Positions 1 through 7,800 of a stretch of 11,415 nt of DNA are shown here, in pieces. Numbering within the stretch: the first letter of the stretch is position 1; every line of letters starts with the position of its first letter. The notes under the pieces are model-generated. The model saw nothing but the letters and a program-made list of their open reading frames with translations, was not told the origin of the DNA and ran no database searches. A program made the position numbers and the translations under genes. The DNA is from Planctomycetaceae bacterium (GTDB lineage Bacteria > Planctomycetota > Planctomycetia > Pirellulales > Pirellulaceae), in assembly GCA_002685655.1 (NCBI GenBank), contig NYXM01000202.1:1-11415 (forward strand). Direction: 5' to 3'.

Positions 1-1218
1 AACTACGAATTCTATGCCCAGCTCTGTTTCCAGCTTGGTAAGGCAGACGAAGGCGTCGACACACTCCGCAAAGCGGTTCGCATCAATCCGACCGAACCGT
101 ATTTGATCATGTCGCTCGGCGCGGCGCTTTCGCAGCAGTTCCGGACGGACGAAGCGATCGAAGTTTATTGGCGTGCATTCGAAAAGACGGACGAAGTGGA
201 TGACCAGACAAGTCTGACTGTCAAGTTGACCGAGTTGTATTTGCAGATCAATCAGTTCGACAAATTGCTTGATCGTTTGGAACGCGACCGACGCAGCGAA
301 GAGAAGCGGCGTGAGATGACGATCTGCCTGGCTCAGGCCCATCATTCGTCTGGCGATTACGGCACCGCAAGGCAAGAACTGGAAAGTCTGCTCAGCAAAG
401 AGACGCGCGACACGAACTTGCTCCAACAACTCTCGAAGCTTTGCGAAGAAGGCGCGGATCTCGACAGCGCGACGGACTAGAAGACACAAATCGTGAGATG
501 ATTTATGACTGGATGTACGTCGAGCAGCTTCGTGGAAACATGGACTCAATCTTTGGTGTCGCTCGTCGCATGGCGAAAGAAGGCGGGCACGAGTCGCAGC
601 AGTTCTTCCTTACGTCGCTTGCGGCTCGGGGCGTCAACAGGGCAAATATGCAATCGTTTCAAGGAGGAAACACCAAGCAGCAAAAAAAGCCGCTCGACGC
701 GCTGTTCCCGAGATGGCTGGAATCCGCACACAATGACATTGCTAACGGACGGAATGCGGCGGCGACCACTTCCCGTCGTGGTTCGAATGTCGTCGATCCG
801 CTCTCGCCCGCATCGAGCTTGTTGATGAATTGGATGGGACATCTTGGTCCGGCTGAAGAGAATGCCAAGATCCTCTCGCTGCTTGACGACTCGCTTGATA
901 TCAGCGCTGAAGTTGCACGACGGAGAAGGGCCGAGCGAAAGCAACGGCGTCGGAGTGCAGCCACTGCGATACGTTACAGCACATATTTCCAGCTCAAGTA
1001 TGGCAAGGAGGATATTCAAGTTCAGATTCAGTATCCTCGTCCTAACGAATACGTCGATCAAGTATCGCTGATGTTGCTCCGCGAAGTCTACGAGGTCTTC
1101 AAGCGGAATGACGTGCTGGACGATCTACCCGAATACCTGGCCGAAGAACCAGAGGAGGTTACAAAGTTCTTCGAGAACTATCTGGTTGGCCGGCAAGCTT
1201 ATTACTCACGTTACGCAG
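1..1218 (+). pseudogene. Decayed fragment of a large TPR-repeat protein, 5' end outside the window
   Basis: The frame is open from base 1 to the stop at 478-480 and reads as tandem tetratricopeptide repeats, with helix pairs such as the one ending KAVRINPTEPY followed by LGAALSQQFRTDEAIEVYWRA. Near 445-485 the coding signal moves to another frame, which stays open to 1253 and continues with YVEQLRGNMDSIFGVARRMA, then a charged Arg-rich stretch, then LLREVYEVFKRNDVLDDLPEYL. This is the style of the very long TPR proteins common in planctomycetes. Between these blocks the text appears shortened, for example just after KKPLDALFPRW, suggesting internal deletions as well as a frameshift. The TPR-like signal fades by about 1190, where alpha/beta hydrolase sequence takes over in a third frame. 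TPR proteins are scaffolds with no catalysis of their own. I am confident of the TPR assignment for 1-470, and moderately confident that the second block is the same gene. Confidence 0.7.
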
Positions 1219-1515
1219 TACGATCTGCACTGCTCATTGTGGGAAGAAGCTGAGGCAAAATGCCGTAGCGATCAGCTTCTTGAGATCGGTAAGGCGATCA
1301 ACTGCCCGGTCGTTGCAATCCACGGCGACTACGACCCACATCCCATCGAAGGAACTCGGAAACCACTTCAATCTGTACTGCAAGACTTCCGAGTTGTAGT
1401 GCTGGCGAAGTGCGTGCACTACCCTTGGATCGAGCAGTACGCCAGAGACGGCTTCTTCGAGCTTCTGCGGCAAGAGCTTCGTTACTGGATCTTGGCAAGA
1501 AACGCATCCTTCTGA
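1195..1515 (+). pseudogene. C-terminal remnant of an alpha/beta hydrolase
   Basis: One frame, recognisable from about 1195 and closed by the stop at 1513-1515, matches the last third of an alpha/beta-hydrolase fold enzyme. The strand carrying the catalytic acid reads CPVVAIHGDYDPHP, and the catalytic-His region reads LAKCVHYPWIEQYARDGFF. The recognisable part ends at about 1479 with LLRQEL. The nucleophile elbow (GxSxG) and everything N-terminal are missing, because the upstream sequence is TPR-like in another frame. The His is normally preceded by Gly in this family and here by Val, consistent with relaxed selection. There is no plausible start codon or ribosome binding site of its own, so this is a fused remnant, not a gene. 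The substrate cannot be inferred. Confidence 0.65.
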
Positions 1516-1634
1516 CCGATGAGGAAGCGGCTGAAGAGGTGAAGAAGTTGGTGAAAGACGCTGACCTGCAAGAGAAGCTCTTCCGCCAAATGGAATCCGC
1601 CCTCAAAGGAACGGTCCCCACCCCGTGGCCGTAA
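1482..1634 (+). pseudogene. Unidentified C-terminal coding fragment
   Basis: After the hydrolase-like text ends, a different frame reads about 50 residues with normal protein composition: LGKKRILLTDEEAAEEVKKL, then KDADLQEKLFRQMESALKG and a final TVPTPWP before the TAA at 1632-1634. The charged amphipathic pattern (EEAAEEVKKLVKDADLQEKL) looks like genuine helical coding sequence, in contrast to the other frames here. I do not recognise the family. It could be the natural C-terminus of the degraded TPR gene or of a third gene brought in by deletion. It has no start or ribosome binding site of its own. Confidence 0.4.
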
Positions 1635-1768
1635 ACCGCCTGAACGGAAACGAACAAGTGGAAACGGGCCAGCACAGTTGTCTACATTTCTTCGTCAACG
1701 AAAGTCTCCTTTGGCTGTCATTAGCAGCGAGACTTCCGTGAGTCGCGGATCAAGATTCAAGAGGCATT

Positions 1769-4300
1769 TTACGATTTCACAGTAACAACGCCGACGACTC
1801 GGAAAGATTCAATTAGGCGTTTGGCGTGCCAGCCCTGAGCGTATACCGGGAACTGCACTTGGTACTTTCCGGTTGGGACATCTGGATTGTCTTGCCGTTG
1901 GAAAGTGAAGCGAACGCGACTTGCCTCAGTTATTGGAGCGCCTCGATTGATGATGTGAGAATCATTGATCTGCCCACGTAACACAATCGGCTGTCGGTCG
2001 CCTTGGGAAGAGATGGCATTGACCGTTATCTTCGAGTAGTTTCCCTTGGCGTACCACTTCGCTGATTCACGGCTGGGAGCATCTGACTGGATCACGCGGT
2101 CATGATCCACGGGAACATAGTAGTAAACGCCGCTCTTTCCCTTCATGACCTCTTTCGCATAGTCTTTGCTCGACCTGCCAAGCGGGAGCCGCTGGTTGCT
2201 TACATACTTTTTCGGATCGCCGAGTTTTCGGAACCGGAGTTTCTCTTCTCCGGATCGTGGCGGTCCCACCTGGTAATAGGTTTCGTCCCGATGTCGATAC
2301 ACCTTTCCGACTTCAAATTCGATTCCCGGCTCATAGTCCGTAATCGCGCCGTAATAATTTTCCATCGCTCGGCGCAGATGCGCCTCGTCCGGATACCCAT
2401 TGGGAGCTAGAAAGGCGTCCATCTCACGCAGTCGCAACGCAGCCTCAGCGAATCCCTGATCTCGTCCGACAATGACAGGCTTCGGTAACGTCCCATGAGG
2501 CGCAGTAATCTCGCGAACATCCAATTCCACGCGTCGATCCGTCTGGAAGACAATCGCAGCTCGATCGTACTGAAGAGACGCCGGCAAGTTGACGTGGAAT
2601 TGATTCATGACCTTTGAATCGTAACGGTCCGCACTTAACGGAAAACGATACGTCTGACCGTTTTCGTCAGTCACCTCCAAGGAACAACGTGATTCAACCA
2701 ATGCCGGATCCGAGTTGCGAAGCGTCTCCGGCGAAAAGACATTTCCCCAGTTGCCATAAAGTGCTGGATAAATGAACGATGGCATGTCGCTAGGTTGAAT
2801 CGGGTCGTACATTCCCAGCAAAGTCACCACCGGAACGCCAATCTGATCCGGCTTCGGTGTGTTAGTCGTCGAAACCACCATCTTTTGTTTCTCTGCATCC
2901 CATTTGCGGTAGCCTGTTGGACTGTTGGAATCCAGCACGCCGGACTGTCCGCCTACCTTTTGCTGAATCATGTTCAACGAAAATGGAGTATGCAAAGTGA
3001 ACACGCTGACCTGGCCCATGGGTTTACCACCTGCCATTGCGTCCGAGCCGTAGCCGTACGGAAAATCTCCATCAGGACGTTTGCCATTCCAGGAAAGATT
3101 GCCGATCAAACGATTCTTGAACAGGTTGAAACCCCACGCTCCGTTACGCGAGTGCGAACTCAGTTCCTTGCCACCTGGATAGTGAGGTAAACCGTGATCG
3201 TGACCGTACTCGTGTGAAAACTCATTACCCGTGGTGTTGCTTAATGTCAATTGACCTCCGCCACCGCTAAGTCCGTGCCGGACGGTGACTGCTCGAGCGT
3301 TTCCGTTTTCGTCTCGTTTGGTGTAAACACCTGCGCTGGTGTGAACGGTTGTCTGCCGAAACGGTCGCGGCTGTTTCTCCGTGCCTCCAATTGACGACGG
3401 AATGCCGATGTTGGCGTAATTGATGCCTGTGGAGACCATTCCCTTGGCAATGTTTTGACGCATGTCACCTTTGTAAACGCCGGCACCCTCGAACGTACTT
3501 CGCTCGGTGTACACGTTGCCGTTGGGCAGCACGACTTTTGGAAAATGAATGGGTAGGTACTGGGCAGCAGTAAACTTTGCGACGGGCACCATCTGGAAAT
3601 AGTCTAGCGCCAGCTCGGGAGAGATGTTTCCGTCCGGATTGCACCACTTGTTGACCTGAACATCCGATGGCGGAAGGAGCATGCCAAGCTCCACATGCTG
3701 TGTGACCAACTCGATCGGCGGACCAAATTCGAAATCCTCCCCTGCAAGCCGTCCTACACCACCGACATCGTCCCGCACGATTAATTCCAACCCAACGTGC
3801 ATGTACTGCCAGGGAACAACCGTAGTCCAAGCACGCTTGCTGTAGACCACCGGTGGGCGTCCGTCGGTGTTACCAGAATCATTTCGCGGTTCCATCCACG
3901 GAGCCTGGAGTGGCAGCCGCAAGTCTTGCTGGCCATTTTGACGAAGCACCACCTCATATTTCTGAGGTGCCTCGTATTGCTGAGCCAACTGTTCGGTGGG
4001 AAAGAACAGCAGGTAAGCCGCCCGATCAGTCACCAACAGAGGTCGTTTGACGTCCCCTCGCTTGGGACCGACCAAAGTGTTTTGGATGAATGCGATCTCT
4101 CCTTCCAGCTCCCCACTAAGGTTTGAGCGAATCTCGTGGCCTCCGGTAAAGTCAATCGCCTGATTCCAGTAGGGAGGTTTCTGATCCTGCGAACTTGCCG
4201 TGTTAACGCAAAGCAGCAAAACGAACGAGATTCCAAACGGTCGCAAACAAAAAAAAGTACTGCAACAATCGGACCAAGCTAATCTTTCAAACATGTTCAT
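1769..4300 (-). CDS. Secreted M66-family (StcE/TagA-like) zinc metalloprotease
   Basis: 843 residues from the ATG at 4300. A TTG one codon earlier and an ATG two codons later (4294) are alternative starts, and none has a strong Shine-Dalgarno sequence. A hydrophobic N-terminal segment around residues 20-38 (GISFVLLLCVNTASS) is a likely Sec signal peptide. The zinc-binding motif HEYGHDHGLPHY lies at residues 363-374, giving ligands H363, H367 and H373 and catalytic E364, followed by PGG as in StcE. Downstream, YGSDAMAGG (around 415-425) matches the StcE segment that probably forms the Met-turn, and TPFSLNMIQQ and SPTGYRKWDAEKQKM also match StcE-type text. The last ~95 residues look like a beta-sandwich module. 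M66 enzymes of pathogens cut mucin-type O-glycosylated proteins; the substrate here is unknown. It is convergent with the remnants at 1-1634 and co-oriented with the upstream operon, 515 bp away. Confidence 0.88.
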   Translation of the reverse strand: MNMFERLAWSDCCSTFFCLRPFGISFVLLLCVNTASSQDQKPPYWNQAIDFTGGHEIRSNLSGELEGEIAFIQNTLVGPKRGDVKRPLLVTDRAAYLLFFPTEQLAQQYEAPQKYEVVLRQNGQQDLRLPLQAPWMEPRNDSGNTDGRPPVVYSKRAWTTVVPWQYMHVGLELIVRDDVGGVGRLAGEDFEFGPPIELVTQHVELGMLLPPSDVQVNKWCNPDGNISPELALDYFQMVPVAKFTAAQYLPIHFPKVVLPNGNVYTERSTFEGAGVYKGDMRQNIAKGMVSTGINYANIGIPSSIGGTEKQPRPFRQTTVHTSAGVYTKRDENGNARAVTVRHGLSGGGGQLTLSNTTGNEFSHEYGHDHGLPHYPGGKELSSHSRNGAWGFNLFKNRLIGNLSWNGKRPDGDFPYGYGSDAMAGGKPMGQVSVFTLHTPFSLNMIQQKVGGQSGVLDSNSPTGYRKWDAEKQKMVVSTTNTPKPDQIGVPVVTLLGMYDPIQPSDMPSFIYPALYGNWGNVFSPETLRNSDPALVESRCSLEVTDENGQTYRFPLSADRYDSKVMNQFHVNLPASLQYDRAAIVFQTDRRVELDVREITAPHGTLPKPVIVGRDQGFAEAALRLREMDAFLAPNGYPDEAHLRRAMENYYGAITDYEPGIEFEVGKVYRHRDETYYQVGPPRSGEEKLRFRKLGDPKKYVSNQRLPLGRSSKDYAKEVMKGKSGVYYYVPVDHDRVIQSDAPSRESAKWYAKGNYSKITVNAISSQGDRQPIVLRGQINDSHIINRGAPITEASRVRFTFQRQDNPDVPTGKYQVQFPVYAQGWHAKRLIESFRVVGVVTVKS

Positions 4301-4377
4301 CAAAGCTCGTGAATTGAGTGACTTCTCTCAAGCGGAACTAAACCGGATAAAACGCATGTCCGCAGCGCCCGCCCCTT

Positions 4378-4406
4378 AAACTAGTGCAGCGATGGCAAAT
4401 TCTCAA
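4378..4406 (-). promoter_or_regulatory. Weak candidate promoter for the M66 gene
   Basis: On the minus strand TTGAGA (4406-4401) is followed after 17 nt by TAGTTT (4383-4378), about 80 nt upstream of the chosen ATG. The spacing fits a sigma-70-like promoter and the -35 is good, but the -10 is poor. Motif matching alone is weak evidence in a planctomycete. Confidence 0.2.
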
Positions 4407-4684
4407 TTACAGAGGACTGTGCTGGTCCACCGATTTTTGCGCGCCAACGATCCAGCTGCAACATCCTTCACAATCTTGAGTTATCGTGAATTGTCACGGA
4501 TCAGGTAAACCCAGCCCCTCCGGTGTCACTGTGTCTTGTGATGCGCGATGTACTGCCAATACTCGGACTTCCAAATCGACAATCGTGAAGATCGCTCGAT
4601 ACGTTGTTTGGGATCCCAGTAGTGGTCCAGCGATTTTTCAGGTGAACAGAATTGCCCTAATCTGGGCGATATTGATGAACTTTT

Positions 4685-4707
4685 GTCCAGCGCAAAACTC
4701 GCTGGAC
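4685..4707. repeat. Perfect 8-bp inverted repeat of the GTCCAGCG motif
   Basis: GTCCAGCG (4685-4692) and CGCTGGAC (4700-4707) are exact complements separated by the 7-nt loop CAAAACT, so either strand could form a stem-loop. The arms are the same core as in the surrounding repeats. No T-run follows on either strand, so it does not look like an intrinsic terminator. Confidence 0.75.
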
Positions 4708-4713
4708 CACCAC

Positions 4714-4789
4714 ACTGCCATCAATTCCGCGACTCGACGACCATTTTATCGGATAAACTGCAAACGCAAAAGTCGCTGGACTAGGACAG
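4714..4789 (+). repeat. 76-nt repeat, inverted partner of 11235-11310
   Basis: This segment aligns without gaps to the reverse complement of 11235-11310, with about 6 mismatches in 76 positions (about 92% identity). Internally, GCGACT (4729-4734) can pair with AGTCGC (4771-4776), so each copy could fold. It lies just past the 3' end of the PVC gene; its partner lies upstream of the sulfatase. Confidence 0.85.
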
Positions 4790-4818
4790 AGTATCACGAC
4801 TGTTCATAATCCATGTCA

Positions 4819-7800
4819 TCACTTGAGAGTCTTGAGATAGGCGATCAGGTCGACGAGTTCGGTCCGGGACATGGTGGCTTCGAGACCCGAGGGCATGGCC
4901 GATACCGCCTTCGCGCCGTCGATGAGGCCAGCGCGATACAGCGTGCGCTGCCCCGTACTGTCGATCACTTCGTCGTAGCGGCCTTCACCGCTGATGTTCT
5001 TGCGTAGTGTCCCGGTGATGATTTTGCCATTGGGCAAGACAATCTGCTGCGTCAAGAACCCGGTCTTGACGGCTTTGCTAGGATCAAGGATCGAGTCGAT
5101 CAGGTAGGCCGCATCGTGTGTCGCCGCGACCTGGTCCAACCGTGGCGCTCGCACCTTGGGATCTCCGGTGACGTGGCAGGCATAACAACCGCGCATACGG
5201 AACACCAGCCGTCCCAGTTCGGGGCTGCCGGCGGAAAGGTCTGCCAGTACGTGGCGGCGCAGTTGGGTCTTGTCCGTCGCGGCGATATTCTTGCCGCCCA
5301 AAACCGCGGTCGCGAACGCCAAGTCGTCGCGAACCACGGAGCCGTGTTGTTTGCGCACGCGTTCTGCCGCATCTTCAAGAATGCGCAGCGCCGCAGCGTG
5401 ATCGCCTCCACTCTGAAGGCCCCGCAATGACGCAAGCACGACCTCGTTTCGCGGGGAGAAAAGGAGTTCTCGCCAGTCGCCTTCGTTAGGCGTCTTCTCC
5501 AGTTCCGTCAGGGTAACAAGCGCGTCGAGCCTCTGGGGAAGACCAGTAGAATCGCTGGAGGCCAGGTCACGGCAAAACGTCACGGCCGCTGCATCACCCG
5601 CGTGACGAGTGCTGATCAGACTGCCAGCTTTGGCACGGACGCTGGCGTTCTCATCGGTGCTGAACCGCTTCAGCAAGGACAGATCGTCGAACCTGACAGT
5701 GCCTGCTTCCAATACCTTGAGCAAGGCGAGCGATTCTTCTGCCTGGGGGACGTCTCTTTGCGCCGCACCGTCCAGCAATCGGATGCGTGCCTTGAGGATG
5801 TTGGCATTGCTCATCGGTAGTTCCATCTGCTTGAGGGCGTCCAATCCCTGGGCGAATTCGGTGGCAGTGACCTCTGCTGCCGTAAGGCGAGTCTTGACGA
5901 TCTCGTCCACGGCGCTCTTCAAGCTGGTGTGCGGCCATCGTCGAGCGAGGTCGAGTAGCACAGCGGCATCGAGTGTTCCGGGTTCGGCGATAAAACGTGC
6001 GACAACCTTGCGCGCTATCAAGGCAGGAGCAACACCTCCGGCAGACAACTCGTTCTTCGTCTGTTCGAGACGCTTGAGTTCGTCGCGCAGCGGTTTGAGT
6101 TCCGGTGAGGTCGAGGAATAGAGGGCTGCCAGCTCGCGCTCTTGGGCAACGCTTCGCCGCTTAGGATCCAGCGTCAACGCCGTGGCAATAGCGATAGGCA
6201 GTCCAGACTCGGCGATGCTCGGTGTGGAGATCGTGGTCAGCGACAGGCGAAAGCGGCCAATATTGTGGTTCTTGATCGGACAGTCTTGATCGAGTTGCAC
6301 CTGCATCTGGCGCCCGGGCCCACCTGGGATGGGATACGCAAAGGTAAACACCGCGACCCGCACCGGACCACCTTTTGTGTGGCCATCCACCGCCCAACCC
6401 CGACTCTTATCGGGATCGAGGGCCTTGCTGATTTCCCAGTCTTTCTGCGAGTAACTCGTCTCTGCCTTTACCAGCGGAACCTCCTTCAAATGGTCCGCCG
6501 TGCCTGCTCTGACACGGATATGGGTGAGGACAAAGTTACCGTTACCCCGGGAGTAGCGACCACCGGTAAGACTCGGGTCGGGGAGGACTTCGAGACGCAG
6601 GCCGGTGCTGTCTTTCGGCGGGCTTTCAAAAGCTACGGTGTAGCTGTCGGTATCCGGATCCTCACCGGTGGCGAGCAACGACAAGTCGTCCATAGGTTTG
6701 AGGTTTGTACCGGCACGACGATGTACTTTTGTCGGACGCAGCGTCAGCCAACTGGACTTGCCGACCTTCTCCCGCATTGCGACCTCCCATTTTCGACGGG
6801 CGGCGAGTTGCTGCGGGCTTTCGCTACTGAGTCGTGCTCTGAGCGCGGCGATGTTTCGATCGAGTTCGGCAAGTTGTTTGCGCGCATCGGCATCGAGGGC
6901 CTTGAAGCCTTTGCTGCTCTCGTAGAAGGCCTCGTCAAGTGCGATCAAGCCCGCGAGCCGCATGTCAGGATCGTCAGCGGTCAGCAGGGCGGCGAAATGT
7001 TCGTCTTGCCCATAACGCGCTATCTCCAGGGCGGCCATGAAACGCAGACGTCGGATCTTGGCCGCGCCGCCGCGCATCGCTTGGACCAGCGCCGTGCAGC
7101 GCGCCGCCGCGTCGCGAAGACCGAGGGCGGCTTCTATTTGAACCGCGGGGTCGGGATCGCTCTGCAGTTTCCGCAGTACTTCGTCCTCCTGCCTGTCCAT
7201 TTCTCGCAGCAGTTGGACAGCCAGACGCCGCACGCGCCAGTCTTGATGCGAGAAAGCCCTGCGGATGTGGTCCGAGGCCGACGTCCAGCCACTGCGACGG
7301 AGTGTCCAGAGCGCTTCTGCCGCCGCCAGCGCGTCCTTTCCGGACAGCGCCTTGTCGATCACCGGTAAGGATGTGGAAGGCGCGGCAGCCAACAAAGCGG
7401 CCTTGGACTTCACACGCTGAGCGTGATTCCGGTCTTCCAAGCCGCTACCATTGTTGTGCAAGAAGCTCTTGCCTGTATAGCGGATCCGGTAGAGGCGACC
7501 GGTGAGGTCGTTCTCATCGTCTTTCCCGTACCAGTCCAACATATACAGACTGCCATCGGGGGCCAGACTCACCTGCGTCGGCCGGAACTTGGGGTCGCTG
7601 CTGCTGATAAATGGCTCGCGTCGTATCACATGACCACGATCGTCGAGTATCAGCCGCAAGACCTCGTTCTTCTTCGCCGGTTCTCCGTGTACACCGAAGT
7701 TGGAAATAAAAAGATTGCCCCAGTATTGCTCGGGAAAAGCGGAAGAATAGTACGGCAGTACAGCGGTATGGGCGCCAGGAGGATTCTCCCAGGCGGGCGC

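Larger units (their letters stand above)
4417..4789. repeat. MITE-like 373-bp segment with imperfect terminal inverted repeats
   Basis: The left end (4417-4441) and the reverse complement of the right end (4765-4789) match at 21 of 25 positions, sharing the core GTCCA-CGA-TTTTGCG. Two further copies of the core lie inside, at 4623-4640 (+) and in the hairpin at 4685-4707. No transposase or other convincing coding sequence lies within, and I see no clear target-site duplication in the flanks. This is consistent with a short non-autonomous element or nested palindromic intergenic repeats. The remaining bases between 4301 and 4818 show nothing recognisable apart from the promoter candidate. Confidence 0.5.

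Noticed and set aside
546..1061. 171-codon open frame on the - strand within the TPR remnant
   Set aside because: The + strand carries recognisable TPR-type protein text here, while the minus-strand translation has no sensible motif.
4685..4707. Stem-loop as an intrinsic transcription terminator
   Set aside because: No T-rich tract follows the stem in either direction, and the arms match the dispersed repeat core.
4486..4809. 107-codon open frame on the + strand in the repeat region
   Set aside because: It runs through the repeat copies and the stem-loop, has no ribosome binding site, and its translation lacks protein-like patterning.
6142..7368. 408-codon open frame on the + strand opposite the PVC-type gene
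   Set aside because: It lies entirely antisense to well-supported coding sequence, has no recognisable motifs or ribosome binding site, and its composition is that expected from the complement of a GC-rich gene.
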